A DNA stretch of 18,798 nt from Jimgerdemannia flammicorona (lineage: Eukaryota; Mucoromycota; Endogonomycetes; Endogonales; Endogonaceae). Under the pieces are notes generated by a model that was not told the DNA's origin, made no database searches, and saw nothing but the letters and a program-made list of their open reading frames with translations. Below are positions 8,632 to 18,301 of this stretch, one piece after another (the first letter of the stretch is position 1; every line of letters starts with the position of its first letter). The stretch lies in NCBI GenBank assembly GCA_003990745.1, contig RBNI01002342.1, positions 1 through 18,798 of the forward strand, read 5' to 3'. The position numbers were made by a program, and so were the translations under genes.

Positions 8632-9728
8632 ATGACTACTGAGATCTACAACCACATCCATGCTGATATTTGGAATGCCATTATCAACTAAGCCACACCC
8701 CCTCTACCCCTCATGAATATCTATAGCCTAGCACTCCTTTACTTCATAGAAGCCCAATGGAATGCCCTAAATATGCTTAGTGAAGCCTACTGAATCGGAC
8801 AAATTTTAAGCTACACCAGATTAGCTACCTCCTAAAAGATATAGTCAAATACCACCATGATACAGACATTATCCAGATGTCTCAATACCAGAAACTCATT
8901 GTCCGCAAATATCGAGAACTCTTCTACAAGTACAGCACCTTTATTCCCCACCTCTGAGTTATCACTAGTGAAATGGTTGCTACTCTGTCCTATGGCCAAA
9001 TCGACGATATGATACAAGAACTCAACCATAAGTATCTCAAATATGTTCAGACCATAGACAGAACCTTTCCCCATTCTGATGACTATATCCTACAAATGTC
9101 TCAAGTTAGATACACCATGAAGGACATCTATGATATAATCCAGTTTAATGAAGATGAAGCAGAAGACAATGATCCCTCTGATACTGACATGACCTTAAGT
9201 CAAGGATCTTTGCCAATCCTGATCATGCTGCCAATCTTGTTGATGAACTTATAATAGTTTATAACCATATATGAGACTTATTGGAACAATAACCACTGGT
9301 ATGAATACCAATCTGCATTTACCTCCGATTACTTTAACTACAATGAAGAGACTAGAGAACACAACCTGTACCTTCAGACAACCCTTGAGATTGAACCAAC
9401 CACTCTACCACCCGAGTATGAGCATCATGAACCACAGCTACCAGCTTACTACAACCCTGCAACTCATAGTACTGTAACTTATAGAAGGTATACAGACAGC
9501 AAATCTGATGAAAGCAAAGATGATGCACTCCTCCTTTGCCCACCAACACCTTATCCAGCATACAAGACAGATGATACTATCCTGTAAGATGGTGACAAAG
9601 TTCCAATGTATTACTACCTCAGTGAACAAGGAGAAGTAATCTGCAAACTACTCTTTCTAGATGACTACTTCATCAGAGATGATGTCATCGATAGTGATGT
9701 CATCGAAGACTACTCAGACAGCATCTAA
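8632..9728 (+). pseudogene. LTR-embedded ORF, 5' copy (unknown protein, about 365 aa originally)
   Basis: It starts ATG ACT ACT GAG ATC TAC and ends at TAA 9726. Length is 1097 bp; one base is missing near 8808 relative to the 3' copy. Restoring that base would give 366 codons. In-frame stops include TAA 8689, TGA 8791, TGA 8955, TAA/TAG near 9252 and TAA near 9585. The N-terminal half looks helical with IWN, QYQKLI, YGQIDDMIQEL; an acidic Ser/Asp linker (EDEAEDNDPSDTD) follows. The C-terminal part is rich in Tyr, Glu and Pro and contains a PPEY motif near 9410. I recognise no family. Position inside U3 recalls retroviral 3' LTR genes only by location. A transposon-borne non-coding repeat with chance frames is unlikely given the matching copy. 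Confidence 0.75.
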
Positions 9729-9731
9729 ACC

Positions 9732-9740
9732 TATAAATAG
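9732..9740 (+). promoter_or_regulatory. TATAAATAG box directly after the LTR ORF
   Basis: TATAAATAG begins three bases after the LTR ORF stop and is kept unchanged in the 3' LTR (18293-18301), although flanks have changed. A second box, TATAAATA, lies at 9918-9925. Confidence 0.45.
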
Positions 9741-9917
9741 CTTAGAAATCATAGTATAGTTAGATTAGCCTTGTATGATGTAACTGTGAACTAACTCAGC
9801 AGTCAGATGATCTCTTGATATATCAGATCACTCTTGTACTATGTGACTGCATTCTGACTCAGCAAGATACTAAGTGCTACATCTATATCTAGTATAGTCC
9901 AGATAGCCCCTCACTAG

Positions 9918-9925
9918 TATAAATA
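9918..9925 (+). promoter_or_regulatory. TATA box, probable LTR core promoter
   Basis: TATAAATA is followed by the pyrimidine-rich CTCCCTCCCTCAG at 9926-9938, a typical fungal core promoter layout. It would place the start of R around 9940-9960 and make 8338 to about 9945 the U3 region. The 3' LTR lacks this part through truncation, so conservation cannot be checked. Confidence 0.5.
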
Positions 9926-10047
9926 CTCCCTCCCTCAGATCTCAGAATTTCAGACTTGACTTGAACACTTCAAATACAACTCCTGAGTACTTCCCCACAA
10001 TATCCCTTCACATAACTATTCCTAGTATAGCAATATCATAAATAGCA

Positions 10048-10053
10048 AATAAA
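10048..10053 (+). terminator. Possible LTR polyadenylation signal AATAAA
   Basis: AATAAA lies about 120 bp downstream of the presumed TATA box at 9918, where the R region would place a polyadenylation signal. Single hexamers are common in AT-rich DNA, so support is weak. Confidence 0.3.
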
Positions 10054-10135
10054 CCTATTTAATAACCTACAAACTACTCTTAAGTAAATCTATTCCCCAT
10101 TAGGTCCCACTCCTAACCCCATCATGAAATTTCCT

Positions 10136-10167
10136 AATTGGGTATTGTTTGCAGCAATACACCAATT
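10136..10167 (+). other. 12-bp stem hairpin near the LTR/Gag border
   Basis: AATTGG-GTATTG pairs with CAATAC-A-CCAATT around a 7-nt loop (TTTGCAG), one bulged A. It sits where the primer-binding or packaging region of an LTR element would lie. No convincing tRNA-complementary primer site was found nearby, so self-priming (as in Tf1-like chromoviruses) is a possibility, not shown. Confidence 0.45.
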
Positions 10168-10219
10168 CAACTAAGCTGGTCTTAGTTTCTTAAGCTTCCT
10201 AAAATATAGAAAATCCTGA

Positions 10220-12500
10220 ACATCCAGAACTAGTCTGAAAAAAAGGACTTTGGTTGAGATGTCAACTTGATCTTGAAATCAATAAGTGTAGAGGATATAC
10301 TCCATATGAAATTGATCTTGACCATAAGAAAATGGTCTTCTAGAATATCCAGAACTTCCAGAAAACCCTTCCAGAACTACATAACGGTTACTCTAAAAAG
10401 CAATCCTCTTACAACTTGGTAGCAGCAGTTTACAATCCAATTCTGCTTCAAGACGCTTCCTCACCCTGCTACAACTCCTCTGAGAATTCCTACAAGTTAG
10501 TATAAAGCCCAACCTCTGAACTGGAATTTATCCTGAACTATCTGATAATCTGGAGAGAATTGAACCTAACATACAAGGATAATTTGACCTCCACACCTAC
10601 AATAAGTGGGATAAACTTCATTCAAAGAAAGAAGTACTTTGATTAAATCAGCAAATAAGCAAAACCCTATTTACCGAACTCCTTACACTATATCTAGCAA
10701 GTCAAAATGAAGAAGGTCTTATCGAAGCCTTCTTTACTCTTCTCAACAAGAGTTTTGTCAGCTCCACAAATCTGAGTGATCTAGGATAACCAGCAGCAGT
10801 CTTTCTAGCCTTAGTCTCTCACAAAGCCCAAGCCTCTGTAGCTAAGTGGCTCAACTCTACTGACTTTTACTGTACCAGGACCAAGACCACATTATACTAC
10901 CGATTCCAGAACAGCAAGACCTGGTACATCCTTAGGGAAGAAGTAAAAAAAACTCTTCATCAACTACCTGACCTCGAACCAGAAGCAGGCCCTGCTACAG
11001 CCCTATCTGAACCTGAAACCAATACTGAACCAGAACTTGACTTTGAATTAAGTCCATCCGAAATCAGATATACAACTGATTCTGTCTACTTTAATGCTGA
11101 GCAAACCCAATTATATATACGAGGACCAAACTGAAGAGGAGGAGGAGTATCTCAGTGAATTCGATCTCAGATACACCACCAAAGGAGATATACCTCCATC
11201 AGGCCAGAATACACCTACACAGCAACAGACAGCTATCTATCGAGTCCTCACTCTAGACCCACAACTATTACTTCAACAACTTACACAGACTCAAAGAACA
11301 CTCTCACACTCTGCACCAGTACCTTAAGTAGTACCAGTAACACCACTACCAGTAGTCTAACCACCTCTAGTAAACAACATGGTAAACCAATAGATTCTAG
11401 ACCTCACAGCCCAGATAGCCATAATGGCAGCAACCATTACTGCCTTAGCTGAACAGACCTGACCAACCAAAAATCTGAGCCTACTTACTTTCAATGGTAC
11501 TGTACAAGAAGTCCAAAGCTTCATTAGTGTAGTTGATACCAACTTTGAAGCCAACTAATAGACCAATGAGCGAGTTGCTGACCATGTTCTGACAAACAAT
11601 TAAGACCACACTCTGGAACAACTCTTTGCTACCACTACAGCCTATGTCCACTAAGTTGTTATATTCTTCCAAGGACCTGCCAAAGAATAGTGGTGAACCC
11701 TTCCTGAAAAACCCCTCATATGGGACACCCAACCTGCAGTAGTTGCTCAGAATGTAGCAAACAATGCTCCAGGATATAGAGCCCATCCTGCAGCCCCTGG
11801 ACTTAAACAACTCATGATTGCTCAATACTGCAGTGAAATCATAATTGCCAAATCTCGAGTAAAACTCCACAATCTCAAATTTGATATATATGGCAAAGAA
11901 GAATTTGAAACCTTCTGTACAAAACTCGAGTCACTTCTGAATACTATTGGCCTAGGATATATTGCCAATGATGAAGTATGAAATAGTATAAGAGCAGACC
12001 ATCTATTTGATGCACTATCTGAATGGCTTACTAGAAAAATCTGAGAACAAGACCACCCAGTTGGTTGTAATCACCAACAATGGTACCTGATAAGAATCAA
12101 GACTATGGTCAAGTGAATCCTAACAGCTGGACCAATTCTGCCCTAAAGGCAATTCAACAACAAGAAAAAGACTTGGACCAAGAAAGAAGAACCCAAGCAT
12201 GAAGCATCCTGAGCTCCCTCAATATCCACTTTGTAGACACCCAGAAATCATGAACCCACCCAGCTGAGTACTTTCAAGAAACTCAATGAAGGAGAAAGGA
12301 ATGAACTTCAAAGAAGCAGAGCATGCTTCTATTGCTGAAAGACAGGACACATGGCCAGTGCCTGCCTCAATCGAAAACCCCAAATAGCAATATGAGCAAC
12401 TGTTACTACTCTGCACTACCTCAATAACCTGACCACCAGAACACTGGACTTTGTCAGGTTAAGGCAAACTGCTAAGGCCCCAACTAAAGGAAGTTAAAAG
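10220..12500 (+). pseudogene. Gag region with CCHC zinc knuckle
   Basis: Structural protein that forms the particle and binds element RNA. Protein-like reading starts near 10220 (KKGLWLRCQLDLEINK, RGYTPYEIDLDHKK), shifts frame near 10490 (ELSDNLERIEPNIQG, TLFTELLTLYLASQNEEG) and again near 11090. From there one frame continues to the protease. An acidic Glu/Pro linker lies at about 10970-11060 and 11130-11150. The Gag core reads LLTFNGTVQEVQSFI (11481 on), FFQGPAKEW, SRVKLHNLKFDIYG and FCTKLESLLNTIGLG. A CX2CX4HX4C knuckle lies at 12324-12365, with TGA at the residue after its second Cys. The start codon could not be fixed. Stops are mostly TAG, TAA or TGA where CAG, CAA, CGA or TGG would be expected. 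Confidence 0.75.
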
Positions 12501-12860
12501 GCAGCTAGATATAACCTGTATGCAGCTGAAGAAGCTACAGTTTCCAACTGAGAAGCAAAGCAAGTCTATATAGGAATCAGTATCCAAATCCCTGAAGGAT
12601 ATATTGGAAGAATATGCTATCACAGCAACCTAGCATTAAAAGAACTCTCAGTAGAAGGAGGAGTCATTGATGAAGATTATACAGACAAAATTATTGTCCT
12701 TATCCGAAACTATAGTTGGACACCCTTCAAGATTCCCATTGGATTCTGCATTGCTCAGATCCTATTCGAAAAAATTGAGTCAACACTGATAGTCAAGAAA
12801 GTCCCTGAACTACTGCCCACCATCTAAGGATCCAAAGGATTTGTCTCATCAAACAAGGCC
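12501..12860 (+). pseudogene. dUTPase domain between Gag and protease
   Basis: In the family the trimeric enzyme hydrolyses dUTP to dUMP and pyrophosphate, keeping uracil out of DNA. All five family motifs are present in order and in the Gag/protease frame. Motif 1 is AARYNLYAAEEATV (12501-12542); motif 2 HSNLA (12621-12635); motif 3 GGVIDEDY (12657-12680); motif 4 GFCIAQ (12741-12758); motif 5 GSKGFVSSN (12828-12854). Between them lies IGISIQIPEGYIGRI. Deviations from the usual residues (G to R and D to N in motif 1, R to H and G to N in motif 2) fit G-to-A mutation, so the copy is inactive. Length of about 115 codons suits a single-subunit domain. Retroviruses and some other elements carry dUTPase; in a fungal chromovirus it is unusual as far as I know. 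Confidence 0.85.
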
Positions 12861-13091
12861 CCAGCCCAACCTACCACAAACAAAGAAGAACAATTCTACA
12901 AGAAAATCGAGAATGGATATATACCAAGTGGCTGATGCTCCCATAGTATTGGAATATACTCTTTCTGAATAATTGATGATTGCTTCTCTTGTGTCAATGA
13001 ACTGACTCAAAGAAAAACCAACAAAAGGAAAGCTCCTACAACTGAGATTACTATAATTGGATCAGACAAACTGCTTACACTCTAAGCTTTT

Positions 13092-13440
13092 ATCAACTGA
13101 GCACCTGTCAAGAATATGATAGACAGTAGTGCCTCAGGTAACTTTATCAATAAAGAAACAGCCAATAGACTCAAGGTCTTCACCTCTCTGGTATAACAAA
13201 CTCAAGCAGTTGCCACAGCTGATGGAACCTCACATGTCATTAGCAAGGAAGTCTGCAATCTACCCTTCCGAATTAGTGACTACCAAGTATATATTACCCT
13301 CCAGATCATACCACTTCCTGACAATGAGATCATTCTTGGAACCCTATGGTTGAAATAAGAGAACCCCATGATCGATTGGGTAAACCATTTTCTGACCATC
13401 AAGAAAGGACACCACAACTTCAAACTGCAAGGTGAAAAAG
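13092..13440 (+). pseudogene. Retropepsin-like aspartic protease
   Basis: Cleaves the polyprotein during particle maturation; acts as a dimer in this family. The active-site segment MIDSSASGNFI lies at 13116-13148; the usual D-S/T-G-A is D-S-S-A here, a GGT-to-AGT change. IISKEVCNLPFRI-like strands follow, then the ILGTLWLK motif (about 13333-13356), the counterpart of the ILG-PWL segment, and NPMIDW. It is in frame with the dUTPase upstream. Stops occur at 13084, near 13100, near 13190 and at 13356. Confidence 0.8.
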
Positions 13441-13559
13441 ACCCACTCAACTCTAGCGAACCTGGACCAAAGATCACTCATATCAACAAGCTACAACTTA
13501 AGAAATTAGCCAAGAAATGCCCTCTCTTCACCATCTCCATCCACCCATCCAAAGAAGAA

Positions 13560-14995
13560 CCCGAGAACTCCAAAGAAGACTTTTCCAAAGTTGACTGCCA
13601 TGTCAGACCATTACTCCAGAAATTCTAAGACATATTCCCAAAGAAACTTCCAAAAGGCCTATCTCCTAAACAAACAGTAGAAGACCATTCCAGATGCCAA
13701 GCCAGCCTTCAAGTCAATCTACCACATATCACCAAGAGAAATTGATATACTCAAGAAAGAAATTGATGAACTTCTAGAACAAGAATTCATCAGACCCAGT
13801 GTATCACTCTATAGTGCACCAGTCCTCTTTGTTGTTAAGAAAGGAGAAGACTTATGAATGTGTATTGATTACTATGACCTCAATGAACAGACTATCAAGA
13901 ACTATTGCCCACTACCCAGAATCAATGAAATATTTGACAGGCTTACCAATCCACAATTCATGAGCTCTTTTGACCTGTGAAATGGTTACTGGCAAATTGC
14001 CATGAAAGAAGAAGACATCTACAAGACAGCCTTCCGAACCTGCTATAGACACTTTAAGTTCCTGGTTATGTCTTTCAGCTTAACTAATACTCCTGTAACC
14101 TTTCAAACACTGATGAACATCATCCTGCACCCATATCTGGACAAATTTGTTATTGTCTATATTGATGACATTCTAGTCTTCAGCAAAACCCTGGAGAAAC
14201 ATCTTGAACACCTTGAACTAGTACTACTGAAACTCCGAGAAAACCAACTCTTTGCAAAACTCAGTAAGTGTGAATTCCTCCTAAAGGAAATTCAATTTTC
14301 TTGAACACATTGTCACTCTAAGTAGAATCAAAGTGGACCCCAGCAAAATCTCTGCAATTAAGGATTGGCCCAGACCCAAGAAGCTGAAGGACCTACAGTT
14401 ATTTCTGGGATTAGCAAACTATTACAGATGATTTGTTGCCAACTTCGCCAAAATCGCTACTGCTCTTATCAAAATGACTAAGTATAACAAGAAAGGAGAA
14501 CAGCCCTGGACCATGAAACAAGAGAAAGACTTCAACAATCTTGTAAATTGGGGACCCAAACAAGATACTGCCTTTTAAGTACTGAAAGATATCTTGATAA
14601 CCACTCCAGTACTTCAAGTGGCAAACCCTGCCCTACTATATGAAGTTACTACTGATGCTTCCAACCTAGCCCTTGGAGCAGTACTCATGCAAGAAGGACA
14701 CCTGGTGGCCTATCACTCTCATAAGTTCAATGATTTCAAAATCAACTATGCAACTTACAAGAAGAAAATTCTAGTCATTGTAGACACTCTGATCAAATAG
14801 TGATCATACCTAAAAGGAGCACACTTCACTATATTGACCAACTACAAGTCATTAGTCAACATCAAGACACAGGCTACTCTTTCTCAAAAGTAAGCCAGAT
14901 GGATGAAAGTCCTCACCAACTTTGACTATGAGATTCAGTATTGCCCTGGTAAGGAGAATATTGTTGCTGATGCAATCTCCAGACCACCAATTGAA
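13560..14995 (+). pseudogene. Reverse transcriptase and RNase H
   Basis: Copies the element RNA into DNA and removes the RNA strand. Fingers and palm read PREIDILKKEIDELLEQEF, SAPVLFVVKKG and CIDYYDLNEQTIKN; then NGYWQI, KTAFRT and the catalytic YIDD at 14158-14169. A one-base loss near 13690 and a one-base gain near 14296 shift the frame. After them come FLGLANYYR and TTPVLQVANP. RNase H shows TDAS with its first Asp at 14654, but the conserved Glu position after Tyr 14756 is Lys (KKK). It ends with FDYEIQYCPGKENIVADAI and SRP near 14985. TGA replaces Arg in DL-NGYW and DL-MCIDY, as C-to-T at CGA would do. Confidence 0.92.
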
Positions 14996-15049
14996 GAAGT
15001 TATCCAAACTCTCACCTTGGTTACAAACTCTATTATGGAACAAATTATT

Positions 15050-16501
15050 ACAGTATGTGTTGATAATAAGGAAGCTCAAGTACTCCGAGAAATCCTAAAC
15101 AGTAATGATGCTAACAAGCATACCCAGTACAATCAATACCAACTCAAGAATAATACTATCTACTATAAGGACAGACTATATGTCTCAAACAACCGAGACC
15201 TCCAAAGGACTATCTTATTCGAATATCATGATGCACCTACTGCTGGACATTTAGGATTTGACAAATACTATGAAGTTATTTCCCAAAACTTCTATTGGCC
15301 CCACATAGTAGATCAGCTCAAGACCTACATCACTTTCTGTGATGCCTGCTAATGCAACAAGTCCTCAATACTAGCAAAACCTGGTTTACTATACCTTATT
15401 CCAGTACCATCTGCTAATTGGGAACAAATCTCTACAGACTTCATTGTACAACTACCCTGAACCAAGAACAAGAAAGATGTAATTGTGGTCTTCATGGACT
15501 ATCTCAGCAAACAAGTCCACTTTGTACCAACTGCCACTACTGCAACAGTACCAGACATAGCTACACTCTTGTTTGACAATATCTTCTACTACCATGGTCT
15601 TCCTAAGATCATTATTAGCAACCAAGATCTGAAATTCACCAGCCATTTTTGGAAAGTCCTTCATGTACACCTTGGAATGAAACTTGCACTATCCACAGCC
15701 TTTCACTCTGAAACTGATGGCCAAACTGAAAGAATGAACTGAACTCTAGAACAAATACTAAGGAACTATGTTTCCTACAGACAAGATGATTGATATGAAC
15801 ACCTCACTGCAGTCAAGTTTATCTATAATAACAGCAAGCAAGCCTCCCTTGGAATGACTCCATTCTTCACCAATATTGGACAAAACCCAAACACCCCCCT
15901 GACACTTATCCAAACCACTGATGAACTCTCCACAGTCGAAGCTGTTGAAGAATTCCTGCTCCAAATGCATAATCTAAGCCAGATCACAATTGAGAACTTA
16001 TCGTGAGCTCAAGAACAACAATTACAGTATGTTAACCAATACTGCTAAGAAGAAACCTTTGATATTGGAGAAAAAGTTCTACTAGACATCTGAGGATACT
16101 GAGTTGACAACCTCAAGCACAGACCATCTACAAAGCTGAATAGCAAGTTTATTAGACCATTTGAAGTCATTGTACAAGTCTCTCCAACCTTCTACAAATT
16201 GGCACTACCAGATACCATTAAGATTCACCCTGTCTTCAATGTTCAATATCTCAAGTGTTATAATGAAAATGATGATGAGCTATTCCCAAACCAGACTACT
16301 GAACTACCTGCATCTGTCATTATTAATGACCAAGAAGAATACAAAGTTGAACAAATCCTCAACAAACGTGGTCACAAGAACTGTTCTGAGTATCTTGTCA
16401 AATAGAAAGAATACCTGATCCATGATACAACATGAGAACCCAAGACCAATCTCCAGAATGCTACCAACTTAGTTCAGGAATACAACTCCCTGAACAACTA
16501 A
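15050..16501 (+). pseudogene. Integrase with C-terminal chromodomain
   Basis: Joins element DNA to the host genome; in chromoviruses the chromodomain directs it to marked chromatin. The zinc site is H at 15227 and 15248 (HDAPTAGH) with C at 15338 and 15347 (CDAC). The catalytic triad is D at 15437 (STDFI), a second position at 15620 that is N (ISNQD), and E at 15728 (TERMN), with 35 residues between the last two. The C-terminal part includes FYKLALPDTIKIHPVFNV. The chromodomain at 16334-16498 reads EEYKVEQILNKRG, EYLVK and EYL; two expected Trp codons are TAG and TGA. One frame is kept from 14300 to TAA at 16499. Sense codons go on after it (PPEHYNYHEQNQELSKP), so the original protein may have been longer. 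Confidence 0.93.
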
Positions 16502-16601
16502 AACTAGATAATCCAACACCTATCAGTATATACTATATATTACCCTCCTGAACATTATAATTATCATGAACAAAATCAAGAACTCAGCAAACCAAGAATA
16601 G

Positions 16602-16883
16602 CGACTCTCTAGAAAAATAGCAAAACTGAAAGCCAGCCTATTCTCCCCATACCACTGGTAGGAAACGAGACATAGATATTTAAGAAGATTCCTTAGAGGA
16701 AATTCTCCAGCAGTGAATGATGTCAGAATAACTTCTAGCATACAGCATCGAATATATGACCCTTTAATGTGTGAATCCAATGCATTTGACAACTGTACTA
16801 CGAGTATGCCACTTTTTGAGAAAAATGGACTTCACTGGACTTTTGACCTCCTAAATAATATAACAACACTAGAACAAAATTAG
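16602..16883 (+). pseudogene. Possible extra frame between chromodomain and polypurine tract
   Basis: This frame is different from that of integrase and runs 93 codons with one internal stop (TAG near 16659) and ends TAG 16881. It includes RYLRRFLRGNSPAVNDVRI and MPLFEKNGLHWTFDLL. No family is recognised. The integrase frame itself also looks partly protein-like to about 16670, so this may be one C-terminal tail with a frameshift, or chance. Confidence 0.3.
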
Positions 16884-16910
16884 AAGCCCCTGATAAGGAC
16901 ATCAAAAGCT

Positions 16911-16923
16911 AAGAAGGGGAGAG
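16911..16923 (+). promoter_or_regulatory. Polypurine tract, plus-strand primer site
   Basis: AAGAAGGGGAGAG ends one base before the 3' LTR start (TATAAGC at 16925). An RNase H-resistant purine run in this place primes plus-strand synthesis in LTR elements. It supports reading the repeat as an LTR and not as a tandem duplication. Confidence 0.85.
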
Positions 16924-17192
16924 TTATAAGCGCACAACCTCCAAGCCACCAAAATCACATGTCACCCTCTGAACAAGCCACTGAAATCACCTGTGACCTC
17001 TAAACAAGTCTGGAAAGCACCTGCAAGATCATGAAGCTGAGTCAAACTGAAGTCACAGCACACAAAGCTAAGTTAATATGAAGTCACAGAATCTTACCAA
17101 TCAGGACCAAATACATATATACTGGACACTGAGATGTGTTGAAACAAAGAACCAAAACAAATAACAACTACAACTTCTAAACATACATAAAT

Positions 17193-18289
17193 ATGACTAC
17201 TGAGATCTACAACTGCATCTGTGCTGACATTTGGAATACCATTGTCAACTGAGCCACACCCCCTCTGCCCCTCATGAATATCCATAGCCTAGCACCTCTC
17301 TACTTTATGGAAGCCCGATAGAATACTCTGAACATGCTTAGCAAAGCCCACCGAATTGGACAAATCTCAAGCTACTACCAGATTGACTACCTCCTAGAAG
17401 ACATGGTCGAATACTACCATAATATAGACATTACCCAGATGTCTCAATACTAGAAACTCATTGCCTACAAATACCAAGAACTCTTCTATGAGTATAGCAC
17501 CTTTATTTCCCACCTCCAAGTTATTACTAGTAAAATGGTTGCTACTTTGTCCTATGGCCAAATCGATAACATGATATAAGAACTCAACCACAAGTATCTC
17601 AAATATATTCAGACCACAGACAGAACCTTTCCCCATCTCAATGACCATATCCTGCAAATGCCTCAAGTCGGATATACCATGAAGGATGTCTACAATATAA
17701 TCTGGTTTGATAAAGATAAAGTAGAAGACAATGATCTCTCCGATACCAATATAACCTCAAGCCAAGGATCTCTGCCAACTCCGATCACACTGCCAACCTT
17801 GCCAATGAACTTACAACAGTTCATAACCACATATGAGACTTATTAGGACAATAACCACTGGTATGAATACCAATCCACGTTCACCCCCAATTACTTCAAC
17901 TATAATGAAGAGACCGGAGAACACAACCTGTACCTTCAGACAACCCTCGAGATTGAACCAACCACTCTACTACCCAAGTATGAGCATCATGAACTACAGC
18001 CACCAGCTTACTATAACCCCATGACTCATAGTGCTGTAACTTATAGAAGGTATGCAGACAGTGAATCTGATGAAAGCAAAGATGATGCACCCCTCCTTCG
18101 CCTACCAATATCTTATTCAGCATACGAGACAGATGATGCTATCCTGTAGGATGGTGATGAAGTTCCAATATATTACTACCTCAGTGAACAAGGAGAAGTA
18201 ATCCATAAACCACTCTTCCTAATGACTACTTCATCAGAGATAATGTCATTGATGGTGATGTCATCAAAGACTACCCAGACAGCATCTAA
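17193..18289 (+). pseudogene. LTR-embedded ORF, 3' copy
   Basis: It begins ATGACTACTGAGATC and ends TAA 18287. Length is 1097 bp, with one base missing near 18220 where the 5' copy has it. Stops differ from the 5' copy: TAG 17451 (CAG in 5'), TAA 17577 (CAA in 5'), TAG near 17320 and near 17845 (TGG in 5'). Conversely CGA 17352, CAA 17517 and the CAACAG near 17815 are sense here where the 5' copy has stops. The C-terminal part keeps PPAY near 18000, at a site where the 5' copy reads LPAY. The location downstream of pol would allow expression as a third frame or from a spliced RNA. Function unknown. Confidence 0.75.
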
Positions 18290-18292
18290 ACC

Positions 18293-18301
18293 TATAAATA
18301 G
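18293..18301 (+). promoter_or_regulatory. TATAAATAG in the 3' LTR
   Basis: Same sequence and position relative to the ORF stop as at 9732-9740 in the 5' LTR. Confidence 0.4.

Larger units (their letters stand above)
8338..9801 (+). repeat. 5' LTR (part confirmed by homology to the 3' LTR)
   Basis: It starts TGTAAGCACATAATC, against TATAAGCGCACAAC in the 3' copy. In the first 165 aligned bases I count 14 differences, all transitions. A 22-base segment near 8513 (ACAAGATTCATACAAATA between GAAT repeats) is absent from the 3' copy. Homology ends at 9801 only because the 3' LTR is truncated. The true right end probably lies near 10.1 kb, before Gag-like coding sequence begins. That would make an LTR of about 1.8 kb, long for the group and explained by the ORF inside it. 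Confidence 0.88.

Noticed and set aside
8832..9074. Minus-strand ORF inside the 5' LTR, also open at 17394-17666 in the 3' LTR
   Set aside because: It is the antisense shadow of the plus-strand LTR ORF. It has no better start, and its opposite-strand codons do not easily turn to stops under the same transitions, so its openness is expected. No recognised domain.
9352..9629. Overlapping minus-strand ORFs, mirrored at 17896-18123
   Set aside because: Antisense shadows of the C-terminal part of the LTR ORF; low-complexity Cys/Val/His content without family features.
10417..10426. TGGTAGCAGC as a tRNA-iMet primer-binding site, with the 5' LTR ending at 10413 (TTACA)
   Set aside because: It resembles the usual site in its first seven bases, but protein-like Gag reading runs through it from about 10263 to 10498 with one stop. 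An LTR end near 10.1 kb fits better. It remains possible if that reading is chance.
11481..11870. 129-codon minus-strand ORF
   Set aside because: Antisense to the Gag core, whose plus-strand frame has clear Gag features and is in frame with the zinc knuckle and dUTPase.
10220..16501. In-frame TAG/TAA/TGA read as reassigned codons (alternative genetic code)
   Set aside because: All three stops occur, at varied amino-acid positions, and the LTR pair shows the same positions as sense in one copy and stop in the other. The Argonaute frame ends normally with TAA and has no internal stops.
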